A stretch of 64,000 bases of DNA, taken from assembly GCA_036873755.1 (NCBI GenBank), contig JAVTVY010045590.1, positions 62,001-126,000 of the forward strand, in the 5' to 3' direction. The stretch is from Hanleya hanleyi (taxonomy: Eukaryota; Mollusca; Polyplacophora; Lepidopleurida; Hanleyidae). Position numbers and translations under genes: made by a program. The first letter of the stretch is position 1, and every line of letters starts with the position of its first letter. Positions 49,337 to 57,889 of this stretch are shown piece by piece. The notes under the pieces were generated by a model that was not told the origin of the DNA, searched no databases, and saw nothing but the letters and a program-made list of their open reading frames with translations.

Positions 49337-50143
49337 CTATGGTTGGCCATCCCTGCCAGAATTCGTCATTTAGAGGCTGCCTCTAAATAATATATACCAT
49401 GGTATAAAATGCCAAGCCTGCCATAATTCGTATTTAGAGGCTGCCTCTAATTATTTTGTACCATGGTATAAAATGCCGAGCCTGCCATAATTCCTATTTA
49501 GAGGATGCCTCTAAATCGCCAAGCCTGCCACAATTCGTATTTAGAGGCTGCCTGTAAATAATATATACCATGGTATAAAATGCCGAGCCTGCCATAATTC
49601 GTATTTAGAGGCTGCCTCTAATTATTTTGTACCATGGTATAAAATCGCCAAGCCTGCCATAATTCCTATTTAGAGGATGCCTCTAATTCATTTTAGCCGT
49701 AAGTCATAAACAACTCGATGTCATATCAAGAATATTAAATTTGACCAATGAGTAAACTTGTAACAAGCGTAGAGATATGGCACCAAATTTGTGAAAGCGC
49801 ATATCATTGGTGGAAGTAATAAGAAGGCGAAAATTTACGACTTACGGCTAAAATGAATTAGAGGCATCCTCTACATAGGAATTATGGCAGGCTTGACGAT
49901 TTTATACCATGGTACAAAATAATTAGAGGCAGCCTCTAAATACGAATTGTGGCAGGCTTGGCGATTTACAGGCATCCTCTAAATAGGGATTATGGCAGGC
50001 TCGGCATTTTATACCATGGTACAAAATAATTAGAGGCAGCCTCTAAATACGAATTATGGCAGGCTTGGCATTTTATACCATGGTATATATTATTTAGAGG
50101 CAGCCTCTAAATGACGAATTCTGGCAGGGATGGCCAACCATAG
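49337..50143. mobile_element. Compound foldback element built from small palindromes
   Basis: An 807-bp element with termini CTATGGTTGGCCATCCCTG and the exact inverse, flanked by GCGGCGG (49330-49336 and 50144-50150). Each arm (about 350 bp) is a string of 65-80-bp repeats containing the palindromes TTAGAGGCTGCCTCTAA and ATACCATGGTAT. A roughly 165-bp centre is bounded by TTAGCCGTAAGTC and its inverse. No coding sequence. Superfamily uncertain. Confidence 0.8.
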
Positions 50144-50191
50144 GCGGCGGAATGTGCCCCCTATATATTTTTGCTATCCCTTAGGCTGGAG

Positions 50192-50377
50192 CGCAGGCCC
50201 GCAAAACAAGAGTTTTGGGGGTGTGGGCGGTGGTATTAGGGTGAAGTGTCGAAATATGGGGTCTCTATATATGACCCCATGCTTTATATGGGGTTATATA
50301 TAGAGACCCCATATTTCGACACTTCACCCTAATACCACCGCCCACACACCCCAAAACTCTCGTTTTGCGGGCCTGTG
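50192..50377. mobile_element. 186-bp hairpin MITE, hAT-like
   Basis: Arms of about 83 bp starting CGCAGGCCCGCAAAAC (the other end reads CACAGGCCCGC inverted) around a loop of about 10 bp, flanked by the 8-bp direct repeat GGCTGGAG (50184-50191 and 50378-50385). The 8-bp duplication suggests the hAT superfamily. Confidence 0.75.
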
Positions 50378-50385
50378 GGCTGGAG

Positions 50386-50704
50386 TACTGAACCTTACCA
50401 CACTATATCGTTTGGTCAAGTCTGCTAGAAAATGTGAAAAAATCCGAGATGGCCTCCATGATGACGTCACAGGGACATTATTTTCAAAAAAGACAGATTT
50501 TTCGAGAAAAAAAATCGCAAAAACGGAGTGTCCGTTCTCAAGATTCTGTCGTTCTGGGGATAGTGCTCCCCAGGCCAGGTAGGGTTAAACTACATGTAAC
50601 CTCCACTCTTACCATTTTTCACAATTCCTCCACCATCCAACATCTTCCAACATCCTCCAGCATCATTTAAACATCCTTCCACCATTCGCACGCACACACA
50701 CCTA
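50386..50704. other. Intergenic
   Basis: No gene recognised. One TGACGTCA site lies at about 50,462 and CACACA occurs near 50,690. The 78-codon frame lacks any motif. Confidence 0.3.
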
Positions 50705-50900
50705 CTCTCTAAAAAGAGTTGTGTACCAAAAGTACACAAACTGTGTACCCTAGGTACACATCGCTGTAACAAAATTGAACATCTACAATCACTGTGTAGC
50801 TGTGATACACAATTTGTGTAGAAAAAGTACACAAATTGTGTACTCCTGATACACATTTTTTGTAGATGTGCAATTTTGTACACAACTGTTTTTTCAGAGA
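50705..50900. mobile_element. 196-bp MITE with TA target, Tc1/mariner-like
   Basis: Ends CTCTCTAAAAAGAGTTGTGTAC and, inverted, TCTCTGAAAAAACAGTTGTG, flanked by TA on both sides (50703-50704 and 50901-50902). The interior alternates TGTGTAC and GTACACA words. No coding content. A TA target and short inverted ends fit Tc1/mariner. Confidence 0.6.
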
Positions 50901-50902
50901 TA

Positions 50903-51517
50903 TATACTCCGCACCAATACTTAATATCTCCTATCACTCCTCATCACACACACCCTCCACCATCGTTCCGCCATTATACCCCATTCTTCACCATTATTAG
51001 ACTATCCTTCCACTGATATCTCTGTAATCCGTCTTCAAAAATCAACGAGTGACCCGGTGAATAACGTTTGCACCGTGCGGATCACGTGAAACGTACGCTT
51101 GAAAAATTCAATCGCCGCTGATTTTTGCGACGGATTACAGAGACATCAGCTCTTCACGTCTAACAAACTGTTTGCCGAACTCGATGAAAATAGGGGACAG
51201 AAAGTGGGAAGGATATTCTTTGTTGACGAATAGAGCAGTACGGCTCATGTAGGTAAATCGTCCTGAACTGACTTACTGAGTGTATTCGACGCATTGCGTG
51301 GTGACAATCTGTTTCCATGTTATATGGCCATTTGATTCTATCAAAGCTGTTATAGTACATCGAATGAAGAATTTAAAATTCCATACAAATTATTTTGGAT
51401 CTCCGATTGAGCTCGTTTAAACGGGGAATTAAAAGCAAAACGGCGTATTTGCTCCATATACTGAAATAATTTAAGAAAATTAGACGGCATCGTTTTTTAA
51501 ACACAGTACTTAGTCAA
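50903..51517. other. Intergenic
   Basis: No gene is recognised. The words TCTCTGTAATCCGTC (about 51,020) and GACGGATTACAGAGAC (about 51,130) are inverted copies about 100 bp apart, suggesting one more small foldback MITE. Confidence 0.4.
51022..51146. mobile_element. Small foldback MITE (about 125 bp)
   Basis: Inverted ends TCTCTGTAATCCGTC and GACGGATTACAGAGA, with further matched words AAAATCAACG and CGCTGATTTTTGCG inside. GATATC precedes it and a related GACATC follows; a clear target duplication is not established. Non-coding. Confidence 0.45.
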
Positions 51518-51549
51518 CTTTTGGTGACTGAGTGGATAGGGTTTAACGT
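51518..51549 (-). mobile_element. SINE tail, separated from its body at 59643
   Basis: ACTGAGTGGATAGGGTTTAACG is the tail of the SINE whose body resumes after element C. Two later insertions (51,550 and 52,146) lie between the pieces. Confidence 0.65.
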
Positions 51550-52134
51550 TAGCTCCAGCAGGGACCTAATGATACTGTCATTAGGTCCCACGTACATCCT
51601 AGCCACCATCGTCGTGTAGAAGCCCGAATCGTATAAACAATGATTTAGTTGTTCCTTACCATGCATTTTCCGATAAAACGTATCATGAACTAGTCCGAAT
51701 CGTCCGAACGGCCAACATCTGTTGTCTTTTGGAGTGGGTTTCGCCGCCTTTTGTACCAGTCGCCGCTGAAAATTTCAAACAGCTCCGCCATGTTTGTTTC
51801 CACGCCGGAGTGTCAACTGCGCAAACGGTGACCGCAATAAACACCATACACGCCACCGTTTGCGCAGTTGACACTCCGGCGTGGAAACAAACATGGCGGA
51901 GCTGTTTGAAATTTTCAGCGGCGACTGGTACAAAAGGCGGCGAAACCCACTCCAAAAGACAACAGATGTTGGCCGTTCGGACGATTCGGACTAGTTCATG
52001 ATACGTTTTATCGGAAAATGCATGGTAAGGAACAACTAAATCATTGTTTATACGATTCGGGCTTCTACACGACGATGGTGGCTAGGATGTACGTGGGACC
52101 TAATGACAGTATCATTAGGTCCCTGCTGGGGCTA
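51550..52134. mobile_element. 585-bp Mutator-like foldback element
   Basis: Almost perfect palindrome of about 280-bp arms, centre at about 51,842 with a 20-30-bp loop. Ends are TAGCTCCAGCAGGGACC and, inverted, TAGCCCCAGCAGGGACC, flanked by a 10-bp duplication GGTTTAACGT (51540-51549 and 52135-52144). The first 30 bp contain a second small palindrome, GGGACCTAATGA...TCATTAGGTCCC. Both strands give the same 90-codon frame, which is only the palindrome read twice. The TAGC end is shared with the element at 20,983. Confidence 0.85.
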
Positions 52135-52145
52135 GGTTTAACGTC

Positions 52146-54060
52146 AGTAGTATATAGAACATTTTTCGAGTCATATTGACCTTTGACCTCGGCCCAAACC
52201 ACTTTTAGTCGGAAGGGGTGCAAGGTTGTTATGCAAGTAGTGTCCCGTGAAATCGAGCCCTATTGACCTTTGACCTCGGGCCAAACCACTTTTTTTGACC
52301 TCGGCTGGGAAGGCAAGGTCACATGACTTTTGACCTCGAATTCCTCCGCGGTGATGCGGTCATGTCTGGCGGTAATGCGGTCGCGGAAGAAAGCTTCCGC
52401 GGAGAAAAAGTAGTCCCTAGACTTGAAATACGCTGCATGGTCCGATTGGGTCGAGTGAGGTATCAAAGTGAAGCATTCGTGAAGGGGCATCTGATGGGCT
52501 GGGTGTGGGGTTGAAATATCGGCATTCTGCGCATGCGCGGTGGCCCAAGGGTATGGAATTAGACGTTTTGGAGCTGGGGAGCCCCTAATGGACCGATGGG
52601 GTCGAGTGAGGTATCAAAGTGAAGCATTCGTGAAGGGGCATCTGATGGGCTGGGTGTGGGGTTGAAATATCGGCATTCTGCGCATGCGCGGTGGCCAAAG
52701 GGTATGAAAATAGACGTGTTGAGAGCTAGGGGAGCCCCTAATGGGCCGATGGAGTTGTATGAGGTATCAAAGTGAAGCCTATGTGAAGGGGCATCCAGTC
52801 ATGGGTGGGTGCATGTAAAATTTTTCCTCAAAAAAAAACAACCCCGGAACACTGACTTTATCGAAAAATCCGGGAAAATGCCTATATGGGGTATGGGGGG
52901 TATATAGCTCGCCGGGCTTAACGGGGCTTGCCTATCGATAGAGTTATCTCCCCCTAGTTCCAGGGTGGGTGTATGTAAAAATTTTCCTGAAAAAATACGG
53001 AACACGGACTTTATCCTAAATTACGGGAAAATGCCTATATGGGGTATGGGGGTATAGGACCATCCTGGGAAACCTACTTCTCGACATTTGCGGTATAGGT
53101 TGTGGGGTCTCGTTTTCTTAGTCTCGTCATTTAGAACACGATAGGAAGTGTCCCGGAGCGAAACGGTGAAATTTTTGAAAAAAGTCACCGAGACCCATAT
53201 AGACCCATATAATCCCATACTGGGGGTATAGGACCGATGTTTGTCCCACTGGGAAACCTACTTCTATGTATTTGCGGTAGGGTTGTTTGGATTTGTTTTC
53301 TTAGTCTCGTCATTTAGAACACGATAGGAAGTGTCCTGGAACGAATCGGTGAAATTTTTGAAAAAAGTCACCGAGACCCATATACACCCATATAGTCCCA
53401 TACTGGGGGTATAGGACCGATGTTTGTCCCACTGGGAAACCTACTTCTATACATTTGCGGTAGGGTTGTTTGGATTTGTTTTCTTAGTCTCGTCATTTAG
53501 AACACGGTAGGAAGTGTGCCGGCACGAATCGGTGAAATTTTTGAAAAAAGTCACCGAGACCCATATAGACCCATATAGACCCATATACTGGGATATAAGC
53601 CCAATGTATGTATAAATCCATACGGGGTGGACATGTTGGAGTCTAGGTGAGTCCCTGGTGGTCCAATGGTGTCGTATGAGGTCTTATTTTGAAGCTCTCA
53701 TGCAGGAGCACTTGACTACACTAATGGTTCGTACGTTGTCAATACTCTGCGCATGCGCAGCCTGGCTGTAGTATAGAAAGCAGGCATTTTGGGGGGTGTG
53801 TGTGTGGGTGTGTTTGGGTTAGAGATGGGCTATTCACGATTCGAATGGGTCGTGGGAGGTATCCATGTGAAGCCTATGTGAGGGAGCCTCTGATGGCGTG
53901 GGTGTGGGGTTGAAATATCGTCATTCTACGCATGCGCGGTAGCCAAAGGGTATGAAAATAGACGTTTTTGTGGTCTAGGCGAGCCCCTCATGGGCCTATT
54001 GGGTCGAGTGAGGTATCCATGTGAATCCTAGGTGGGGGAGCATCCACCTGGACTAACATT
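52146..54060 (+). repeat. Left TIR of element C
   Basis: Mirror of 57,890-59,642. Order from the end: two DR1 motifs (52,177 and 52,264), the CTCCGCGGTGATGCGG block (52,345), two 160-bp repeats with GCGCATGCGC (52,525 and 52,680), three 180-bp repeats, then a block with GCGCATGCGCAG (about 53,748). The same order of modules occurs in A and B. Confidence 0.85.
52177..52276. promoter_or_regulatory. Pair of perfect DR1 motifs near the left end of C
   Basis: TGACCTTTGACCT at 52,177-52,189 and 52,264-52,276, mirrored at 59,512-59,524 and 59,599-59,611. Perfect AGGTCA direct repeats with one-base spacing, the nuclear-receptor (HNF4/RXR) consensus. They could equally be element-end recognition sites. 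Confidence 0.4.
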
Positions 54061-54063
54061 CAC

Positions 54064-54545
54064 GTGGTTTGGTGGGTCTGCGCAAGTGTGTGTGTGACGT
54101 CACTTCCGAGTTTTTTTCCAGAATGCTCAAACACTACCTCCAACTTTCCCGGCCCCGGCCCCGCCCCGGCCCCGCCCCGGCCCCAGCGCGCCCCGGCCGC
54201 AGCGCGCCCCGGCCGCAGCGCGCGCGCGCGGGTTCTCCGGACGCGCGCGTCATCACCAGGGCGTGACCTTTGGACATGTTCAGACTTGTCTTCTAGACAA
54301 AATGGCGGACTAGACCCGGAGAATACCGAAGAGGTCCCCCGCAGTGAGTGAGTGAGTGAGTGAGTGAGTGAGTGAGTAAGTGAGTGAGTGAGTGAGTGAG
54401 TGAGTGAGTGAGTGAGTGAGTGAGTGAGTGAGTGACTGAGTGAGGTGTGCAAAACGCCTGTGAGGCGTCCCCAACGCCCGTCTTAACGTATGGACGCACT
54501 AACGACGTTGAGTGAGTGAGTGAGTGAGTGAGTGAGTGAGTGAGT
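54064..54545. repeat. GC-rich tract and (TGAG)n arrays before the ATPase gene
   Basis: 54,150-54,245 is CCCCGGCCCCGCC-type sequence with strong G-quadruplex potential on the minus strand. (TGAG)n runs follow at 54,343-54,433 and 54,509-54,545, separated by a block with AACGCCTGTGAGGCG and AACGCCCGTC words. No coding sequence is credible. Confidence 0.8.
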
Positions 54546-54550
54546 GGTCA

Positions 54551-54583
54551 TATAAGGTCGTTTGTACACCATTAGCCTCAGTC
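54551..54583 (+). promoter_or_regulatory. Core promoter of the ATPase gene
   Basis: TATAAG at 54,551 and an initiator TCAGTC at 54,578, about 29 bp apart, 26 bp before the start codon. The same TATA plus NCAGTC layout precedes each other gene of the family. Confidence 0.6.
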
Positions 54584-54608
54584 TGTATCCATCCTTTGAC
54601 CGGGTACC

Positions 54609-55831
54609 ATGTCGAGTACATGTCCGTTCTGTCAAAAGACACTCTCTCGTCGCGACAATATGCTCAGACATATGCGTCTAACGCATAGACAAGAGACACC
54701 ACCAAGTCCCGCTATAGGTCCACCAAGTGGCGTAGGACATCCCTATACGATGACGGTGAGCGGCCCTACGGGGTGTGGAAAGACGTCCTGGGTGATGAAG
54801 TTTCTAGAGGAAGGTGTGGCAACCCCAGCTCCGACACGTGTTGTTTGGTGTTATAGCCAGTGGCAGCCCGCCTACGAAACTACGCGATTACAGAATGTGA
54901 GCTTTGTCCCAGGAATTCCTCACGACATAGACGAACCCTATTACTTCGATTCCGAGCAGACCAACGTGGTAGTGCTCGATGATCTGATGAGTGCGGCCAA
55001 GGACAATTCGAAAATCGCCGACCTATTCACCAAAGGGTCCCATCATCGAATCTGTCCGTCATCTATTTGACTCAGAATCTCTTTCCTCAAGGGAAGGCGT
55101 CCAGAGATATTGCCTTGAACTGCCAATACTTTGTGTTGTTCTCCAATCCCATTGACAGAGCACAAATCCGTGTGTTTGGTAGTCGAATTTATCCTCAGAA
55201 CATCGACCATTTCATGCAGGCGTTTCAAGGAGCGACAAGTCGTCCGTACGGCTACCTGTTCGTAGATTTAAAAGCCCATACCCCGGAAGATCGTCGGCTG
55301 ACGACCCACCTGTTACCCGGCGAGGCATCACCACAGCCCCTACACTATCCACCGAGTCCACATCTGGTAGGGCAGCAGCAGCAACCCACCCCCATACAGC
55401 GTGTCCCCTTCATACCATCAGTCCCGGAATATCACCCAACCGTGAAGGACCAACCCGAGGTTGAAGAACATAATGTGAACTCGAGGCTATGGAAGGATTT
55501 GTTCAAAGAAAGTATGGACGCCGAGCTGGGCGAGATGTTGGAGGCCACAGGAAACAAGTTTCAACGCAAAGGGTATTCGAATGAGGAAGCCGCAATTTTA
55601 ACCCATAACAGATTGGCACCCAGACTACGACGGGCTTTACGTCAGCGGTATGTCGACCTCGTGACCCATATGAAATTGTTGGATAAGGACCCAGTCCATA
55701 TGGAAATTGAAAGAACAGCGTCGATGTTGAAAACCTCGGGCATGAACTGGAAAGCGGCGTATGTCAGAGCAATAGCACTAAAGAAACATTTGTTCGAACG
55801 CATCATTAAGACCAAAAGCGTCTCACTATAA
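54609..55831 (+). pseudogene. C2H2 zinc finger-A32-like packaging ATPase fusion, one frameshift
   Basis: Predicted P-loop ATPase of the FtsK-HerA/A32 superfamily; known relatives pump DNA into capsids. Residues C5, C8, H21 and H26 form a C2H2 finger. Walker A is GPTGCGKT (52-59) and Walker B is VVVLDD (120-125). Then comes DLFTKGSHHR and, after the break, SVIYLTQNLF, LNCQYFVLFSNP and ATSRPYGYLFVDL. A Pro/Gln-rich linker leads to a C-terminal helical domain (about the last 80 residues) shared with the zinc-finger protein at 56,381. One missing base near 55,048 shifts the frame; both halves are otherwise open to the stop at 55,829. The fusion to a zinc finger is unlike textbook Polinton ATPases. 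Annotated as broken; a sequencing error is possible. Confidence 0.8.
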
Positions 55832-55858
55832 ATAGACCACACGGCACCAGTCCCCTCA
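55827..55858 (+). promoter_or_regulatory. Core promoter of the small acidic gene, overlapping the ATPase stop
   Basis: TATAAATA (55,827-55,834) includes the TAA stop codon of the ATPase frame. ACCAGTC follows about 28 bp downstream, and the next start codon is at 55,866. Very compact, virus-like spacing. Confidence 0.6.
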
Positions 55859-55865
55859 TTTCACC

Positions 55866-56236
55866 ATGAGCACTGCAGAGTCCAACTTGTTTGAACTCGA
55901 CAACGAGGATATTCTAGCCGAGCCTTACGTCAAGCCAATGTCGATGCTATTATTGATACAGCGCAAGGTGGAGTCACCGTTCAGCACCAACGTATGCCTT
56001 CACATCTTACCACGCTCATAGATGACATCCAATGGGTGACACGCGTATGTCTTCTGCTGCATAAGAAACAGATAATATCCAACGAGGATACCAACACAAC
56101 TACCCGTGCCCAGAATCTGCTGACCCTGCATGAGGCATTTCAAACCTTTATGGAGACCCAGCTGGAGACGGGAAATTATCTTCTTCAACCTCCAACATCA
56201 ACGTCCAGTGATGATGGACATTGCATAACGCGTTGA
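55866..56236 (+). pseudogene. Small acidic protein of element C, one frameshift
   Basis: Starts at 55,866 after a TATA/CAGTC promoter (MSTAESNLFELDNEDIL...). The start frame closes after about 51 codons. A second frame, open from about 55,895 and running to 56,236, carries the longer, helix-rich part (DDIQWVTRVCLLLHKKQI, LLTLHEAFQTFMETQLE). The position (about 55,920-55,980) and the open overlap suggest a single gene with a one-base change. No family is recognised and function is unknown. By position between ATPase and zinc-finger genes it belongs to the same module. Confidence 0.55.
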
Positions 56237-56320
56237 GACATGTATGGAGACGGGCGTTGAGACGGACGTTATGGCGTTGAGATGGGCGTTGAAGCGTAAC
56301 AACGGGCGTTGATGGGCGTT
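56227..56320 (+). repeat. GGGCGTT repeat cluster upstream of the zinc-finger gene
   Basis: Irregular tandem of GGGCGTTGA/GGACGTTAT words ending just before the TATA box. The same words precede the related genes at 62,880-63,060 (plus) and 62,430-62,540 (inverse), and occur once in element A near 6,430. Possible transcription-factor or zinc-finger-protein binding array. Confidence 0.6.
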
Positions 56321-56326
56321 ACTGTC

Positions 56327-56363
56327 TATAAAAGCAAGCGTATTTCCAAAAACACGCACAGTC
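56327..56363 (+). promoter_or_regulatory. Core promoter of the zinc-finger gene
   Basis: TATAAAAG at 56,327-56,334 and ACAGTC at 56,358-56,363, with the start codon at 56,381. The block is conserved in the decayed copies at 63,072-63,107 and, for the initiator, at 62,267-62,279 on the minus strand. Confidence 0.65.
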
Positions 56364-56380
56364 GACGTTCAACCGTGAAC

Positions 56381-56937
56381 ATGGCATATACTTGCTCTGA
56401 GTGCGAACGCACGTTCACCAGGCATTACGATATGATGCGACACCAGAAAAATATACATGGGATTGAAGACTCCGAGGAGTCCGTTGAGGCGGATGCTGAT
56501 ACAGAGACTGCTGAGAGTGTATCGACTGATACCGAAACAGAGATTGCTGAGAGTCCATCTAGTGATACAGAGAGCTTGACCTCAGATAGTCAGCCTACAT
56601 CCGTGGAAAGTGAGGCAGAACCTACCTTCTGGGAGCTATCAATACTTACGCTGCAGCGATCGAGGACGCCGGAGAGGATAATTTACAACAGGCATACACC
56701 CAAATGCGCCCTCGCATCAGGAAAACAGCCATGGCGATCTATGAACAGTATACCTTACTACCGCTTGAAATGGAAGGCGACCCCACGCACAGGTCCATCA
56801 TGAAGACCAAGCGTCACTTGGAAGAGGCTATGGGGCTACCACCCACCGAGGCTCTGGAAAATGCGATCAGAATGCGCAAACAACTGTTTCAGGACATGCT
56901 GCCCGAAGAATATCCAGGCCTGCCCGACGACGCTTAG
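56381..56937 (+). pseudogene. C2H2 zinc-finger protein with acidic middle and shared C-terminal domain, one frameshift
   Basis: Starts MAYTCSEC; C5, C8, H21 and H26 are at exactly the same residues as in the ATPase fusion. A middle region is very rich in Glu/Asp/Ser/Thr (about residues 30-85). The C-terminal domain aligns with the end of the ATPase protein: R.R....Y, then DP.H..I..T...L....G, then A..NAI..K.LF. The frame shifts by one near 56,630, between the acidic region and this domain. I infer a DNA-binding or assembly partner of the ATPase protein; function is not known. Three further decayed copies lie at 61.66-63.8 kb, so this gene outlived the rest of its elements. Confidence 0.75.
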
Positions 56938-57121
56938 GTCACACCGAGCAAAGATGGAACATTTTGAAATGGCGACTTCTGATTGGACAGGAATACATCT
57001 AACGGACAGGAACGAATATGACAGATGCAAATGGTGGCCTCTGATTGGGCAAGAGTCTTTTTGAGTTGTAAACATCCCCAACGCGGCTCCCCCAGCGTTG
57101 GTATGATGTAACATTGGGGAA

Positions 57122-57127
57122 AATAAA
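57122..57127 (+). terminator. Polyadenylation signal after the zinc-finger gene
   Basis: AATAAA about 185 bases after the stop at 56,937, followed by a TTGTTGTTGTTG-rich stretch that fits a downstream GU/U-rich element. Confidence 0.5.
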
Positions 57128-57338
57128 CTATATGAAAATAACTTATTGTTGTTGTTGTTCTCTCAAGTGTCATCCTTGTTGTTGTTTGTACAAGCCCCCT
57201 GTTCTGGGCTTCAGTTTTCACGTGGTTGTTCTCACGTTGTTGTTGTTACTGAATAAAAAACAAAATGAGATCTCACCAAAAAACCCTGTCTTATTCATAA
57301 TGCATAAATGCCCAATGTGGAGATTCAGTCAAACTGAA

Positions 57339-57596
57339 TCAGTGGTGTAGGATGGGGTCAAAATGTAACCCATCAATGTTAGAATGCAAGAGCACTATAG
57401 TAAAATAGAGAGCCAATGAAATCAGCCCACAGACCAAGTACGTGTTTTGGTCTAGGTTTGGAGCGGGCATTTCATTGAGGTGCGTGTAAAGGAAGACGGT
57501 GAGTGAAGACTCGTCCAACACGTATAGATTAAGTTTATTACTATAAGTTATATGAGCATAATGCATGAAATTGGCTTTGAACACCGTATTAGCCAA
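57339..57596 (-). CDS. Possible small membrane protein of element C (weak)
   Basis: An 85-codon minus-strand frame (MANTVFKANF...) with one hydrophobic segment (YLVCGLISLALYFTIVLL) that could span a membrane. Several CCAAT motifs lie upstream on the same strand (57,596-57,850). No homologue is recognised and no TATA/CAGTC promoter is seen, so it may be chance. Confidence 0.25.
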   Translation of the reverse strand: MANTVFKANFMHYAHITYSNKLNLYVLDESSLTVFLYTHLNEMPAPNLDQNTYLVCGLISLALYFTIVLLHSNIDGLHFDPILHH

Positions 57597-57845
57597 TCAG
57601 TGGCCTAGAATGGAGCCAAAGGTAACATATCGATGTCCAGAAAACATTACCCGGGTGTACAAGAACCCGGTTGTAGGCGCGGACGTAGGCGAAAGCATCT
57701 CAGTACCCGGATGTAGGCGCAGACGTGAGCGAAAGCACACCGTGAATACCCCAATTCGATTGGCTGATTGTTCGACCGCTGATTGGTTCTTTTTCTCGAC
57801 CGCTGATTGGTTCTTTTTCCCGACCGCTGATTGGTCCAAATGGAA
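57590..57845 (-). promoter_or_regulatory. CCAAT-box cluster
   Basis: Three tandem 23-bp copies of GACCGCTGATTGGTTCTTTT type (57,775-57,840), plus CTGATTGG-like words at 57,591 and 57,759, and further copies at 56,978 and 57,040. CCAAT read on the minus strand in the tandem set. This suggests a promoter firing leftward into the core. Confidence 0.4.
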
Positions 57846-57889
57846 CTGCCCATCTTTCCCAGGTTAATTTACAATCCCCTTTTGGGGTT

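Noticed and set aside
51683..52001. Identical 90-codon frames on both strands
   Set aside because: The palindrome of the 585-bp foldback read in both directions.
56381..56937. Host C2H2 transcription-factor gene
   Set aside because: There is only one finger, it lies inside element C TIRs, shares its C-terminal domain with the ATPase protein, and has decayed copies nearby with the same promoter.
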